From contig JAGOQM010000012.1 in assembly GCA_017991555.1 (NCBI GenBank), positions 1 to 64,000 on the forward strand: DNA of 64,000 nt, in the 5' to 3' direction. The position numbers were made by a program, and so were the translations under genes. Of the stretch, positions 17,797 to 27,988 are shown piece after piece. Positions within the stretch are counted from its first letter, which is position 1. Every line of letters begins with the position of its first letter. Source of the stretch: Neisseriaceae bacterium. Its GTDB lineage: Bacteria > Pseudomonadota > Gammaproteobacteria > Burkholderiales > Neisseriaceae. The notes beneath the pieces were generated by a model, which was not told where the DNA came from, searched no databases, and saw only the letters and a list, made by a program, of their open reading frames with translations.

Positions 17797-18753
17797 GTGA
17801 TGACCCAAAAACCAACCATTATTATCGACACCGACCCGGGACAAGACGATGCCGCTGCCATTTTAATGGCCTTTGGCTTCGCCAATCAGGGCCTCGCTGA
17901 CATCGCCGCCATCACCACAGTGGCGGGCAACGTCGGCCTAGAATTGACCAGCAAAAACGCACGCATTATTTGCGACTGGGCCAATCAACCACACACGCCG
18001 GTTTATGCTGGCGCCTATAAGCCTTTAATTGAAAAACTGGTGACGGCCGAAAACGTCCACGGCAAAAACGGCCTCGACGGCGTGCCGCTACACGAACCCA
18101 AAACGCCGCTCAAGAGCCTGCACGCGGTGCCTTTTTTGGTGGAAACGCTACTGGCCGCCGCCCCTAACAGCATCACCCTCTGCCCCATCGGCCCACTCAC
18201 TAATATTGCCCAAGCCTTAAGCCTGGCGCCAGAGTGTGCCCAAGGCATTAAGGAGATCGTGCTGATGGGCGGGACGTACTTTGAAGCTGGTAACATCACG
18301 CCCGCGGCCGAATTTAACTTTTTCGTCGACCCTCATGCGGCCCAAATCGTGTTACAAAGCGGCGTGCCGATCACCATTTTGCCGCTAGACGTCACCCACA
18401 AAGCCTGCATTACCCAAGCGCGGATGGACGCACTAAAAGCCCTCAACAACGCCAATGGTCCTCGTCTAGCCGCCATTTTACAAAGCTATGAGCGTTACGA
18501 CATTCAACAGTTTGGCCTAGAAGGTGGCCCCCTGCACGATCCTTGCGCCCTCGCCTATGCGGTGTTCCCCGAATTGTTCCGTGGCAAAAAAGTCACCGTC
18601 AACGTGGAAACCCACGGCACCTTTACCATGGGCGCCAGCGTGGTGGATTGGTGGCAAAAAGGCGAACAGCCTGCCAACGCCCACTGGATCACCGAGGTCG
18701 ATGCGGACGCCCTATTTAGCAAGCTCACCGCCGCCATTGCCACCCTCCCTTAA
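17797..18753 (+). CDS. Ribonucleoside hydrolase (IunH/Rih family)
   Basis: A 318-residue calcium-dependent N-glycosidase that splits ribonucleosides into base and ribose for salvage. It has the signature DTDPGQDDAAAI at the N-terminus, whose aspartates hold Ca2+, and GNITPAAEFNFFVDP and EGGPLHDPCALAY further on, which complete the metal and ribose site. Length agrees with E. coli RihA/RihB (about 312). RihA, RihB or RihC specificity is not resolved. The downstream DUF1653 gene begins 18 bases later and is probably co-transcribed. Confidence 0.93.
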   Translation: MMTQKPTIIIDTDPGQDDAAAILMAFGFANQGLADIAAITTVAGNVGLELTSKNARIICDWANQPHTPVYAGAYKPLIEKLVTAENVHGKNGLDGVPLHEPKTPLKSLHAVPFLVETLLAAAPNSITLCPIGPLTNIAQALSLAPECAQGIKEIVLMGGTYFEAGNITPAAEFNFFVDPHAAQIVLQSGVPITILPLDVTHKACITQARMDALKALNNANGPRLAAILQSYERYDIQQFGLEGGPLHDPCALAYAVFPELFRGKKVTVNVETHGTFTMGASVVDWWQKGEQPANAHWITEVDADALFSKLTAAIATLP

Positions 18754-18771
18754 CCCTAATAAAGACACACC

Positions 18772-18990
18772 ATGATTAAACGCGGTATTTACCAGCACTA
18801 CAAAGGCGCCCTCTACGAAGTTTTGGGCACCGCCCGCCACAGCGAAACCGAAGCGCAATTAGTGGTTTACCGAACCCTCTATGGTCAGTATGATTTGTGG
18901 GTGCGCCCACTAGAGATGTTCGCCGAAACCGTCACCTTAGACGGACAAGAACGACCACGCTTTGCCTTGCTCAAAGCCCATAACGATTAA
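18772..18990 (+). CDS. DUF1653 family protein
   Basis: A 72-residue cytoplasmic protein that is a nearly complete DUF1653 domain: GIYQHYKGALYEVLGTARHS, VVYRTLY and LWVRPLEMFAE are its usual blocks. The family is a small beta-rich fold of unknown function. It sits 18 bases after the nucleoside hydrolase gene and 27 bases before msrA on the same strand. Confidence 0.88.
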   Translation: MIKRGIYQHYKGALYEVLGTARHSETEAQLVVYRTLYGQYDLWVRPLEMFAETVTLDGQERPRFALLKAHND

Positions 18991-19017
18991 ACACAACAGA
19001 TGACTCAAGGGAATAAA

Positions 19018-19545
19018 ATGGAACAAGCCACGTTTGCAGCCGGTTGCTTTTGGTGTATTGAAGCGGTTTTTAGCCAACTAAAGGGCGTCCACAGCGCCGT
19101 GGCAGGCTACACCGATGGCCACGACCCAAGCCCAAACTATGAATCTGTGTGCACCGGTGCCACCGGCCACGCAGAAGCCGTACAGATCCGCTACGACCCC
19201 AGCGTGATTCAATACCAAGACTTATTAAACATTGTGTTTGCGCTACACGACCCCACCTCACTCAACCGCCAAGGCGGCGACGTGGGCACTCAGTATCGCA
19301 GCGCGATGTATTATCATAACGACGAACAAAAAGCCCAAATCGTGGCCACTATGGCCGAACTGGCCCCGCACTACCCCCAGCCCTTAGTCACCGAGGTCAA
19401 ACCGGCGGTGACGTTTTATCCCGCTGAAGATTACCATCAAGGCTATTTCTTAAAGAATCCTGAGCGCGGTGGCTATTGCCAAGCGGTGGTGGCGCCTAAG
19501 TTTGTGCGCGCGAAGGCCAAGTTTGCCGAGTTTTGGCGTGATTAA
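19018..19545 (+). CDS. msrA: Peptide methionine (S)-S-oxide reductase, copy 1
   Basis: A 175-residue MsrA that reduces methionine-S-sulfoxide in proteins. The catalytic block GCFWCIEAVF is at residues about 8-17, and the loop GGDVGTQYRSAMYY holds the usual Asp and Tyr of the substrate pocket. A C-terminal resolving cysteine sits in GGYCQAVV. The start at 19018 follows aaggga; the in-frame ATG at 19000 is less well placed. A paralogue follows 25 bases later. No MsrB is in the window. Confidence 0.95.
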   Translation: MEQATFAAGCFWCIEAVFSQLKGVHSAVAGYTDGHDPSPNYESVCTGATGHAEAVQIRYDPSVIQYQDLLNIVFALHDPTSLNRQGGDVGTQYRSAMYYHNDEQKAQIVATMAELAPHYPQPLVTEVKPAVTFYPAEDYHQGYFLKNPERGGYCQAVVAPKFVRAKAKFAEFWRD

Positions 19546-19570
19546 ACGCCTTTTTTGAAAAGGATACAGC

Positions 19571-20107
19571 ATGGCACAAGCACTTTTTGCAGCAGGCTGC
19601 TTCTGGTGTATTGAAGCGGTTTTTAGCCAATTAAAAGGCGTTGAGGCAGCAATTTCGGGCTACAGCGATGGCGACGTGGTCGACCCAACCTATGAGCAAG
19701 TGTGCGCGGGTGAAACCCAACACGCCGAAGTGGTTCAAATCACCTTCGACCCTGAGGTCATCCAATACACCGACCTATTGCACATTTTATTTGCCCTGCA
19801 CGATCCGACTTCTGTCGATCAACGCCACGGCAGCGACACCCCCAGCAAGCAGTACAGCAGCGCCGTGTATTACACCGATGAGACGCAAAAGGCACAGGCC
19901 TTGGCCACCATTGCCGAGCTGGCGCCCCACTACGACCGCCCCATTGTGACGGCGCTCAAACCTGCGGTGACGTTTTATCCGGCCGAAGAATACCACCAAG
20001 GCTATTTCATGAAGAACCCTGAAGCCGGCGGCTACTGCCAAGCGGTGGTGGCGCCGAAGTTTGTGAAAGCCAAGGCAAAATTTGCCGAGTTTTGGCGCGA
20101 TGCCTAA
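19571..20107 (+). CDS. msrA: Peptide methionine sulfoxide reductase MsrA, divergent copy 2
   Basis: A 178-residue MsrA paralogue arising from tandem duplication: starts, catalytic block GCFWCIEAVF and the final 50 residues are nearly the same as copy 1. The substrate loop differs. Copy 1 has GGDVGTQYRS; here it is HGSDTPSKQYSS, with one extra residue between the Asp and the QY pair and Arg replaced by Ser. The resolving cysteine (GGYCQAVV) is kept. Substrate range may therefore differ. An aggat ribosome-binding site precedes it and a terminator follows. Confidence 0.93.
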   Translation: MAQALFAAGCFWCIEAVFSQLKGVEAAISGYSDGDVVDPTYEQVCAGETQHAEVVQITFDPEVIQYTDLLHILFALHDPTSVDQRHGSDTPSKQYSSAVYYTDETQKAQALATIAELAPHYDRPIVTALKPAVTFYPAEEYHQGYFMKNPEAGGYCQAVVAPKFVKAKAKFAEFWRDA

Positions 20108-20122
20108 CCATGATACCGCCCG

Positions 20123-20150
20123 AAGAGACCGACCACCGGTCTCTTTATTA
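20123..20150 (+). terminator. Terminator after the msrA pair
   Basis: A perfect 9-bp stem (AAGAGACCG 20123-20131 with CGGTCTCTT 20137-20145) and a 5-base loop is followed by a short TTATTATTTG tail. Confidence 0.75.
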
Positions 20151-20261
20151 TTTGTTCTGCGTCAGCGCCTTCGCAGCCTGGGCGCACTAAAGTAGCCTGA
20201 TCTTGCCCGATTTGCACATCATCTACTTTGAGACTATGAAAAAACCCTTTAGAATAGAGCC

Positions 20262-21149
20262 ATGAATAGCTTATTTAAACACGTCGGTTTGGTGACCCGC
20301 CCCGACACGCCCAATATTAAAGAAGACGTCAGCCTGCTGATCGACTTTTTGTGCGCGCAAGGGATTAAGGTTTACCTAGAAAAAGACCATGACAACGATT
20401 TTTTAAACGACTTCATTTCCGACGTGTGCTTAAGCGTAGACAAAGACACCTTGGGTAAAGTCTGTGACCTGGTTTTGGTCTTGGGCGGCGACGGCACCTT
20501 GCTGTCGGTGGCCCGTAAAATTGCGCCCTATAAGGTGCCCTTAATTGGCATCAACCAAGGCCGCCTCGGTTTCATGACCGACATTCCGCGCGAGCGCATG
20601 CTGGAGGTTTTGAAACCGATGTTCCTAGGCGAATTCATGCCGGAAGAGCGCATTTTACTGGAAGCCACCATCGAGCGCAGTGGCAAGCCGATTAAAACCT
20701 CGCTGGCTTTAAACGACGTGGTGTTTAGCCGCAGCGGCATGGGCCAAATGGTGGAATTTGAAGTCTTTGTGGACGGCCAGTTTGTGTACACCCAACGCTC
20801 CGATGGCCTCATTGTCTCCACCCCAACCGGCTCCACCGCTTACTCCTTGGCGGCTGGCGGCCCTATTTTACACCCGACATTGCCCGCCATTGCGCTGGTG
20901 CCGATTTGCCCCCAGTCGATGAACAATCGGCCCATCGCCATCCCCGACACCTGTAAGGTTGAGGTATTGCTGACCAAAGGCCTCGACACCCGCATTCACT
21001 TTGACGGCCAGTCGCTGTATGACCTAGAAGAATTAGACCGCATTTTCATCCAACGCTACCAAAATAGCCTGCGGATTTTGCACCCGCTTGACTACAACTA
21101 TTACGGCACCTTACGCCAAAAACTCCACTGGGGCGAACGCTTAGTTTAG
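20262..21149 (+). CDS. nadK: NAD kinase
   Basis: A 295-residue ATP-NAD kinase that makes NADP+ from NAD+. The phosphate-binding motif VLGGDGTLLSVAR is near residue 70, and LALNDVVFSR, the conserved glycine-rich STPTGSTAYSLAAGGPI and LVPICPQSM complete the family pattern. Length matches E. coli NadK (292). recN follows 8 bases later on the same strand, a neighbourhood common in proteobacteria, so the two are probably one transcript. Confidence 0.96.
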   Translation: MNSLFKHVGLVTRPDTPNIKEDVSLLIDFLCAQGIKVYLEKDHDNDFLNDFISDVCLSVDKDTLGKVCDLVLVLGGDGTLLSVARKIAPYKVPLIGINQGRLGFMTDIPRERMLEVLKPMFLGEFMPEERILLEATIERSGKPIKTSLALNDVVFSRSGMGQMVEFEVFVDGQFVYTQRSDGLIVSTPTGSTAYSLAAGGPILHPTLPAIALVPICPQSMNNRPIAIPDTCKVEVLLTKGLDTRIHFDGQSLYDLEELDRIFIQRYQNSLRILHPLDYNYYGTLRQKLHWGERLV

Positions 21150-21157
21150 GACCATTC

Positions 21158-22819
21158 ATGCTGTTGACGCTTACGCTTTCTGACTTTGTGATTGTGGACA
21201 AACTCCACCTTGATTTTGACACTGGCTTCACCGTTTTAACCGGCGAAACCGGCGCGGGTAAATCCATTACCCTAGACGCGCTGGGCCTGCTCATGGGCGA
21301 TAAGGCCGACTACAGCCAGGTGCGCCACGGCGCCAAAGACGCGCAGTTTTCGGCGCTGTTCGACATCAACCAGCTGCCCAACACTCAGGCGTTACTGCTC
21401 GAGCAAGGGTTGCTTAAAGAAGGCGACACCGAGCTGGCCATTCGCCGCATCATCGACGCCAAAGGCCGCAGTCGCAGCTTCATCAACGACCAAACGGTGA
21501 CGCTGGCCCAGCTTAAAACCGTGGGCGAGCAGCTGATCGACATCCACGGCCAAAACGCCCACCATTCGCTCAACAACGAAGCCACCCAGCGGGCGCTGTT
21601 AGACGAATACTCGGGCAATCTGGCCTTGGCCAAAGAGGTGCGCTTGGCCTATCAAAGCTGGCAGCAGCAAAAACAGGCCTTAAACAAGGCCAAAACCCAG
21701 TCCGACCTGCTCGAAGTGGAACGTGAGCGACTCTGCTGGCAAATCAACGAGCTGTCCGAGCTAAACCTAATCACGGGCGAATGGGCCGACCTAAGCCAAA
21801 GCCACCACACCCTCGCCCACGCCGCCGACCTAATCGAAGCGGCAAGCTTTGTAGAACAGCTGGTGAATGAAGACGAGCTAAATTTATTGCGCATGGTGTA
21901 CCAGTGCCAAAACAAACTCAGTCCATTGGTGCAGGTTCACCCCAAATTTGAAGAAAGTCTGGCGCTGCTTAACTCTATCGAAGCGGAGCTCAGCGAAGTG
22001 GCCCACGCCATGCGCGACGTCAATAGCCAAATCGAAATCGACCCGAATGAGCTGGCCAAAAAAGAGGCCCGCATCAACGAGCTGGTCAATATTGCGCGCA
22101 AATACCGAGTTGATCCAGAAGCGTTACCAGAAAAATACCAGCAGCTGCAAGATGAGCTGGCCGTCCTAGAGGCCGCCAACGACTTGGACAGCTTAGAAAA
22201 GCAGGTAGAGCTAGCCTATGAGGCCTACCACACCATCGCGCAAAAACTGAGTAAAAAGCGCAACGAAGCCGCACAAAAGCTGGCCGACGAAACCACGGCC
22301 CACATGCAAGATTTGGCCATGGCTGGCGCCCAGTTTGCCATTTCACTGCATCCGCTAGACGACCCCCAGGCCTATGGCCTTGAATCGGTTGAGTATCAAG
22401 TGGCCATGAATAAGGGCGCGCCTTTACGCGCCTTACACAAAGCCGCTTCAGGCGGCGAACTGTCGCGCATCAGCCTCGCGCTACAGGTCGTGACCAGTCA
22501 GTACACCAAAGTGCCGACGCTGATTTTTGACGAAGTCGACACCGGCATCGGCGGGCGCGTGGCGCAAATCGTGGGCAAAGCCTTGAAGGCCCTAGGCCAG
22601 CACTATCAGGTTTTGGCCATTACCCACCTACCACAGGTGGCCGCCTGTGGCGACCAACACTGGCAGGTGGCCAAGCACGAAACCAAGGAGCACACCGTCA
22701 GCCAAATCCACGTTTTAAACCATGATCAACGGGTACATGAAGTCGCCCGCATGCTCGGCGGCGAAGTGGTGACGGACACCACTTTGCAACATGCCAAAGA
22801 ATTACTATCGGCACCATAG
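21158..22819 (+). CDS. recN: DNA repair protein RecN
   Basis: A 553-residue SMC-like ATPase that acts in double-strand-break repair. The Walker A motif GETGAGKS lies at residues about 28-35. A long helical coiled-coil region spans the middle, and the C-terminal head carries ASGGELSRISLALQ (signature) and TLIFDEVDTGIGG (Walker B) followed by ITHLPQVAACGDQHW. Length matches E. coli RecN (553). It lies 8 bases after nadK and ends at a clear terminator. Confidence 0.97.
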   Translation: MLLTLTLSDFVIVDKLHLDFDTGFTVLTGETGAGKSITLDALGLLMGDKADYSQVRHGAKDAQFSALFDINQLPNTQALLLEQGLLKEGDTELAIRRIIDAKGRSRSFINDQTVTLAQLKTVGEQLIDIHGQNAHHSLNNEATQRALLDEYSGNLALAKEVRLAYQSWQQQKQALNKAKTQSDLLEVERERLCWQINELSELNLITGEWADLSQSHHTLAHAADLIEAASFVEQLVNEDELNLLRMVYQCQNKLSPLVQVHPKFEESLALLNSIEAELSEVAHAMRDVNSQIEIDPNELAKKEARINELVNIARKYRVDPEALPEKYQQLQDELAVLEAANDLDSLEKQVELAYEAYHTIAQKLSKKRNEAAQKLADETTAHMQDLAMAGAQFAISLHPLDDPQAYGLESVEYQVAMNKGAPLRALHKAASGGELSRISLALQVVTSQYTKVPTLIFDEVDTGIGGRVAQIVGKALKALGQHYQVLAITHLPQVAACGDQHWQVAKHETKEHTVSQIHVLNHDQRVHEVARMLGGEVVTDTTLQHAKELLSAP

Positions 22820-22837
22820 CCTCACGCAACCAAACGC

Positions 22838-22869
22838 AACGCCAGCCCTTATTAGAGGCTGGCGTTTTT
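22838..22869 (+). terminator. Terminator of nadK-recN
   Basis: A perfect 10-bp stem (AACGCCAGCC 22838-22847 with GGCTGGCGTT 22857-22866) and a 9-base loop, then a T run. Confidence 0.88.
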
Positions 22870-23059
22870 ATTGGCCCTCATTGACCTACGGCAACATTGC
22901 CCTTAATCATAAACAAAAATACACAATAGAATCAATAGTTAGCCATATTTACACGCCCTCATAACAATCATATCCTAGGCAATAGGAAATTCTGCGCCAC
23001 CCGCGACTGAATCCACGGCGACCCAAGCGGCCACCTTAACCTTATCATGGAGTCAACAC

Positions 23060-24214
23060 ATGAGTTCCTCTTGCCTAGAACACACCCAGCCAGCCCAAAA
23101 TCGATGGTACAGCATGGCCCAAACCCTATTACAGCAGGCCGGTATCACCATTAATGGCCGCCAGCCTTACGACCTACAGGTACACCACCCCGACCTCTTT
23201 GAACGCATTTTCAAAGAAGGTTCTTTAGGACTAGGGGAAAGCTATATGGACGGTTGGTGGCGGTGCGAGCGCCTCGACCAGTTTTTTGAACGCGTGCTGC
23301 GTAGCGGCCTAGAGGCAAAGCTGCACCTGCCTTGGCAAGACGGTCTGCGCCTGATGACAGCACGGATTTTCAATCGACAGTCGCGCCGCCGTGCGTGGCA
23401 GGTGGGACAACAGCATTACGACTTGGGCAATGATTTGTTCACCCAAATACTCGACCCACACATGCAATACTCCTGCGGCTATTGGCCCGAAGCCGCCACT
23501 TTAGCCGAGGCGCAGGCGCACAAGCTGCGGCTCATTTGTGAAAAATTACGCCTGGCGCCGGGGCAAACCTTGCTCGACATTGGCTGCGGCTGGGGTGGCC
23601 TAGCCGCCTATGCCGCTCGCCACTATGGCGTGCGCGTGGTCGGTCTCACCATTTCGGCAGAACAGCAACGCCTGGCTCAGGCCCACTGTGCAGGCTTAGA
23701 CGTCGACATCCGCCTAGAAGACTATCGCAGCCCCAAGCAACGGTTCGACCGGGTGGTGTCGGTGGGCATGTTTGAACACGTCGGCCCCAAAAACCACCGC
23801 ACCTATTTTAACAGCGTGCGCCAGAACCTAAAGGATGATGGCCTGTTTTTACTGCACACCATCGGCAGTAACCGCACCAGTCACCGGGTCGATCCTTGGG
23901 TTGAAAAATACATTTTCCCCAACGGCAACCTGCCCTCCATCACCCAGATTAGCCAAACCTCAGAGGCGCTCTTGGTCATGGAAGACTGGCATAACTTTGG
24001 GGCCGACTATGACCGCACCCTAATGGCCTGGCTACAGCGCTTTAGCGCCGCGTGGCCTAGCCTGGCCGAACACTATGGCGAACGCTTTGAACGCATGTTC
24101 AGCTATTATCTTCAGGCCTGTGCCGGCGCTTTTCGCGCCCGCGACCTACAGCTGTGGCAGGTGTTGTTTAGTCCTCACGGCGTCAACGGCGGCCTGCGCG
24201 TGGCTCGTTCCTAA
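23060..24214 (+). CDS. cfa: Cyclopropane-fatty-acyl-phospholipid synthase
   Basis: A 384-residue SAM-dependent enzyme that adds a methylene bridge to unsaturated acyl chains of membrane phospholipids, usually in stationary phase or under acid stress. The N-terminal lipid-binding part has GSLGLGESYMDGWW, the junction HYDLGNDLFTQILDPHMQYS, and the SAM site TLLDIGCGWGGLAAYAA. VVSVGMFEHVG and HTIGSNRTSH hold active-site residues. Length matches E. coli Cfa (382). ggag lies eight bases before the start. It is monocistronic. Confidence 0.96.
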   Translation: MSSSCLEHTQPAQNRWYSMAQTLLQQAGITINGRQPYDLQVHHPDLFERIFKEGSLGLGESYMDGWWRCERLDQFFERVLRSGLEAKLHLPWQDGLRLMTARIFNRQSRRRAWQVGQQHYDLGNDLFTQILDPHMQYSCGYWPEAATLAEAQAHKLRLICEKLRLAPGQTLLDIGCGWGGLAAYAARHYGVRVVGLTISAEQQRLAQAHCAGLDVDIRLEDYRSPKQRFDRVVSVGMFEHVGPKNHRTYFNSVRQNLKDDGLFLLHTIGSNRTSHRVDPWVEKYIFPNGNLPSITQISQTSEALLVMEDWHNFGADYDRTLMAWLQRFSAAWPSLAEHYGERFERMFSYYLQACAGAFRARDLQLWQVLFSPHGVNGGLRVARS

Positions 24215-24227
24215 CACAACCGGTGGC

Positions 24228-24584
24228 TTAAGCCTTGATCTCATAGCCTTGCAACAATAAAGACGGCGTCTTGGGCGACAGGTTTAAGTCATACACCGGG
24301 TGGCTGAGGTGGCCAAAACCAGTGGCCCACGGCAGCTCATCCGGCCGCACCACGCTTTTACAGCCAAACAGCCGAGCCTTATATTGAAACACCAGCACAT
24401 GCTCGCCCACGCCGGTGGCCAAAAATGGCTCATCGGTGCCCACGGCGCCACCGATATAGTCCGACCGCAACACCTGGCAGTCAAACAACGTATCCCCCAG
24501 CGGCGTGCGGCTTAACTGTGCCAGCTGCGCCTCCGTCATCGTGACGTAATGATTGCCTTGCCCATCTTGCTGTACCTCAAACAT
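24228..24584 (-). CDS. Uncharacterised 118-residue protein
   Basis: A 118-residue cytoplasmic protein with no signal peptide or membrane helix. A strong AGGAGG ten bases before the start and gene-like codon use support it as real. It shows short motifs such as TPLGDTLFDCQVLRSDYIGG and LFGCKSVVRPDELPW, with two cysteines. I do not recognise the family. Its end converges with cfa 13 bases away. Confidence 0.7.
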   Translation of the reverse strand: MFEVQQDGQGNHYVTMTEAQLAQLSRTPLGDTLFDCQVLRSDYIGGAVGTDEPFLATGVGEHVLVFQYKARLFGCKSVVRPDELPWATGFGHLSHPVYDLNLSPKTPSLLLQGYEIKA

Positions 24585-25040
24585 AGCGCCTCCTAAAATC
24601 GAATGAATTCAAACCAATAGCCACCGTCTTTTACTATTTCGTATCTTAGCTTGATTGATCAGAAAATCCAACCAAACCGGATCAATTGGTGGCGTGCCTG
24701 ATGGCGCGTCAACGGTGGTTTTTCTGTGGCCTGCATCCTGAGTTTTGAGTCAGCAAACGCCGGCACCACAGGCCTACAGCCCAGCGTAGGCTGGGCCTAA
24801 GCCATACGACTGTGGCCTAGACAGGTCTGGTACTCGGGGATTGTGGTCGGCCGCTACGGCCGTAGACAGGCACCACTTTGCCGCCGATGACGGCTTGCTT
24901 ATACATGCTGGAGGCCCTTAAGGCCGGTGGATAGGCGACGCTTTAGCCACCTTACGCAGAATGATTGTTTTGGATGAGGTGATGAAACAGCTTTTTGCTA
25001 AAACCACCCTCTTCTCTCGATCACGCCGACCAACGCGCAT
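24585..25040. other. 456-base gap, no supported gene
   Basis: GC-rich sequence with several short palindromes (for example ggccgctacggcc near 24850) but no open frame with a ribosome-binding site on either strand. No tRNA-like cloverleaf was seen. A short minus-strand stretch near 24900 (KQAVIGGKVVPVYGR) looks weakly protein-like and may be decayed coding sequence. The gyrA terminator follows. Confidence 0.4.
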
Positions 25041-25070
25041 AAAAAAATAGACCCATTAAGGGTCTATTTT
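25041..25070 (-). terminator. Terminator of gyrA
   Basis: On the minus strand a perfect 9-bp stem AATAGACCC / GGGTCTATT with a 5-base loop is followed by a T run (25041-25047). It lies about 27 bases after the gyrA stop. Confidence 0.88.
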
Positions 25071-25096
25071 GTTTGGCACTGACGGTGTGCTTTGGC

Positions 25097-27748
25097 TTAC
25101 GCCTCGGCATCGCCTTCGGTATTGTCGGCTGCTGGTTCAGCAGCAGCGTCCTCAGGCGCGTCCACGCCGTCTAATTCAACGTCGTCCAACTCGTCCTCTT
25201 CGGTTTCCGCCACCTTGGTTAAGCTTACCAGGTGTTCGTTTTCGTCAAGGTTAATCAGCTTCACGCCTAGGGCGGCACGGCCGGTTTCGCGGACCTGATC
25301 GACCTTGGTGCGAATCAACACGCCGCCGGAGGTAATCAACATCAGGTCGTCGGAGTCTTCTACCAGAGTGGCCGCCACCAGCTGACCGTTACGGTCGCCA
25401 GTGTCGATCGCGATCACCCCTTGGGTACCACGATTGGCCTTGCGGTAATCGTCGACCGGGGTGCGTTTGCCGTAGCCGTTTTCGGTGGCGGTCAAGACTT
25501 GAGCGCCGGTTTCATCGGCAGGATCGCTCACCAACAGGCTGATCACGCGGTTGTCGGGATCGGTTAGGTTCATGCCGCGCACACCGCGGGCGGTACGGCC
25601 CATCGGACGCACGTCGTTTTCGTCAAAACGTACGGCTTTACCGGCGCTAGAGAACATCATTACATCGTGCTGGCCGCTGGTTTTGGCCACGCCAATCAGG
25701 CTGTCGCCCTCATCCAAGGCCAGGGCAATAATGCCGGCGGTACGTGGACGAGAGAAGTCGATGAGCGGGGTTTTCTTCACGGTGCCCAAAGCGGTGGCCA
25801 TAAAGACAAACTCGTTTTCGGTAAAGGCTTTCACCGGCAAGATGGCGCTGATCTTTTCGCCGTCTTGTAGGTCCAAGACGTTGTTCACTGGACGACCACG
25901 GCTGTTACGGCCGCCTTGTGGCAGCTTGTACACTTTAATCCAGTGACACTTACCTAAAGAGGTAAAGCACAGGAGGTAATCATGGGTATTGGCCACAAAC
26001 AGCGTTTCAATGAAGTCTTCTTCTTTGGTTGCTGCCGCCTGCTTGCCACGACCGCCACGACGCTGAGACTGATAGTCATCGGTTGGCTGGGCTTTGATGT
26101 AGCCGGTATGGGTCAGCGTCACCACCATCTCTTGTGGTGGAATCAAATCTTCGTCGGCGATGTCGCCACCAAACGGGTTAATTTCCGAACGACGTTCGTC
26201 ACCAAACTGGGTTTGGATCGCCACCAATTCGTCATTGATGATTTGGTTCACGCGCTCTGGTTTGGCCAAAATATCCAACAGGTCCATGATGATGTCCATG
26301 ATGTCTTTGTATTCGGCCACAATCTTGTCTTGCTCTAAACCCGTCAAGCGTTGCAAACGCAGGTCTAGAATTGCCTGAGCCTGTACTTCACTCAAGTGAT
26401 AGCCGTCGTCTTTAAGGCCAAACTCGGGGCCCACGCTTTCAGGACGCGCCATGGTTAGGTCAACGCGGCTAAGCATGTCTTCCACCAGGCCTGAGCGCCA
26501 GGCTTTGGCCAATAGGCCGGCCTTCGCTTCTGGCGGGGTGGCGCTGGCTTTAATCAAGGCAATGATTTCGTCCACGTTGGACAATGCCACCGCCAAACCT
26601 TCCAATACGTGGCCACGGTCACGCGCTTTGCGTAGTTCAAACAGGGTACGACGCGTCACCACTTCGCGACGGTGGCGCAAGAATTCATGCAAGATTTGCT
26701 TGAGGTTCAACAAGCGTGGCTGACCGTCAACCAGCGCCACCATGTTGATGCCAAAGCTGTCTTGCAGCTGGGTCATTTTGTACAGCTGATTGAGCACCAC
26801 TTCGGCGTTTTCGCCACGCTTAAGCTCAATGTAAATGCGCATCCCTGATTTATCAGATTCGTCACGCAGATCAGAAATGCCTTCGATCAGTTTTTCCTTC
26901 ACCAGCGAGCTGATTTTTTCCAGCAGCTTGGCTTTGTTCACCTGATAGGGAATTTCATCCACGATGATGGCTTCTTTGTCACCCTTGCCCACCGGTTCGA
27001 TGTGGGTTTTGGCACGCATCAGCACGCGGCCACGGCCGGTGCGGTAGCCTTCACGCACGCCAGAGAGGCCGTAAATGGTGGCGCCGGTGGGGAAGTCTGG
27101 CGCCGGAATGTGCTCGATTAAGTCATCCACGCTCAGTTCTGGATCGGCCAATAGGGCCAAACAGGCATTGATGGTTTCTTTAATGTTGTGCGGGGGAATG
27201 TTGGTGGCCATGCCCACGGCAATGCCGGAGCTGCCGTTCACCAACAGGCCGGGCACTTTGGCCGGTAGGATTAAGGGTTCGTATTCAGAACCATCATAGT
27301 TAGGGCCAAAATCAACGGTTTCTTTGTCGATGTCGGCCAATAATTCGTGCGCAATCCGAGACATTCTGATCTCGGTGTAACGCATGGCGGCGGCACTGTC
27401 GCCGTCGACAGAACCGAAGTTACCTTGACCATCCACCAGCATGTAGCGCATGGAGAAATCTTGAGCCATCCGTACAATGGTGTCATACACCGCAGAGTCG
27501 CCGTGAGGATGGTATTTACCAATCACATCGCCCACAATACGGGCCGATTTTTTGTACGCGCGATTCCAATCATTATTGAGTTTATGCATCGCAAAAAGCA
27601 CGCGTCGGTGTACGGGTTTCAAACCATCACGCACATCGGGCAACGCACGCCCCACAATCACACTCATAGCATAATCCAGATAGGAGCGACGCATTTCCTC
27701 CTCTAGACTAATGGCAATGGTTTCTTTGGCAAAAACTTGATCAGTCAT
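25097..27748 (-). CDS. gyrA: DNA gyrase subunit A
   Basis: An 883-residue type IIA topoisomerase subunit that cuts and rejoins DNA during negative supercoiling. The N-terminal breakage domain has [20 protein letters not shown], and [12 protein letters not shown] contains the catalytic tyrosine. The quinolone-resistance region reads [20 protein letters not shown], with Ser and Asp at the two main resistance positions, so no classic resistance change is seen. The C-terminal beta-propeller carries the GyrA box QRRGGRGKQ, needed for wrapping DNA. A strongly acidic tail ends the protein. The frame is open to 27805, but the methionine at 27748 matches the family start. Confidence 0.98.
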   Translation of the reverse strand: MTDQVFAKETIAISLEEEMRRSYLDYAMSVIVGRALPDVRDGLKPVHRRVLFAMHKLNNDWNRAYKKSARIVGDVIGKYHPHGDSAVYDTIVRMAQDFSMRYMLVDGQGNFGSVDGDSAAAMRYTEIRMSRIAHELLADIDKETVDFGPNYDGSEYEPLILPAKVPGLLVNGSSGIAVGMATNIPPHNIKETINACLALLADPELSVDDLIEHIPAPDFPTGATIYGLSGVREGYRTGRGRVLMRAKTHIEPVGKGDKEAIIVDEIPYQVNKAKLLEKISSLVKEKLIEGISDLRDESDKSGMRIYIELKRGENAEVVLNQLYKMTQLQDSFGINMVALVDGQPRLLNLKQILHEFLRHRREVVTRRTLFELRKARDRGHVLEGLAVALSNVDEIIALIKASATPPEAKAGLLAKAWRSGLVEDMLSRVDLTMARPESVGPEFGLKDDGYHLSEVQAQAILDLRLQRLTGLEQDKIVAEYKDIMDIIMDLLDILAKPERVNQIINDELVAIQTQFGDERRSEINPFGGDIADEDLIPPQEMVVTLTHTGYIKAQPTDDYQSQRRGGRGKQAAATKEEDFIETLFVANTHDYLLCFTSLGKCHWIKVYKLPQGGRNSRGRPVNNVLDLQDGEKISAILPVKAFTENEFVFMATALGTVKKTPLIDFSRPRTAGIIALALDEGDSLIGVAKTSGQHDVMMFSSAGKAVRFDENDVRPMGRTARGVRGMNLTDPDNRVISLLVSDPADETGAQVLTATENGYGKRTPVDDYRKANRGTQGVIAIDTGDRNGQLVAATLVEDSDDLMLITSGGVLIRTKVDQVRETGRAALGVKLINLDENEHLVSLTKVAETEEDELDDVELDGVDAPEDAAAEPAADNTEGDAEA

Positions 27749-27778
27749 AGCATATTTTTCTTGATAAGATAGTGAGAA

Positions 27779-27787
27779 ATTATAGCA
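27779..27787 (-). promoter_or_regulatory. Extended -10 promoter of gyrA
   Basis: On the minus strand the sequence TGCTATAAT is a perfect extended -10 element, placing the transcript start near 27772, about 24 bases upstream of the gyrA ATG. No strong -35 is seen, as is usual for extended -10 promoters. Confidence 0.65.
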
Positions 27788-27988
27788 TAAACAGGGTTGT
27801 TTCACATCATGTACGCGGTTTATATGGCCTATTTTTTAGGTTTAATCGGGTCACGCGCCACTGGACCCAAATTTTGACTGAATTTTTTAGCCAGAAGGCG
27901 GTCACAATAAATAATCCATCGCCGTAAGCTGTTATGATTAAACCACAGCAGCTTAGAATATCTTCATGTTTAACGAAAGGAACGCACG

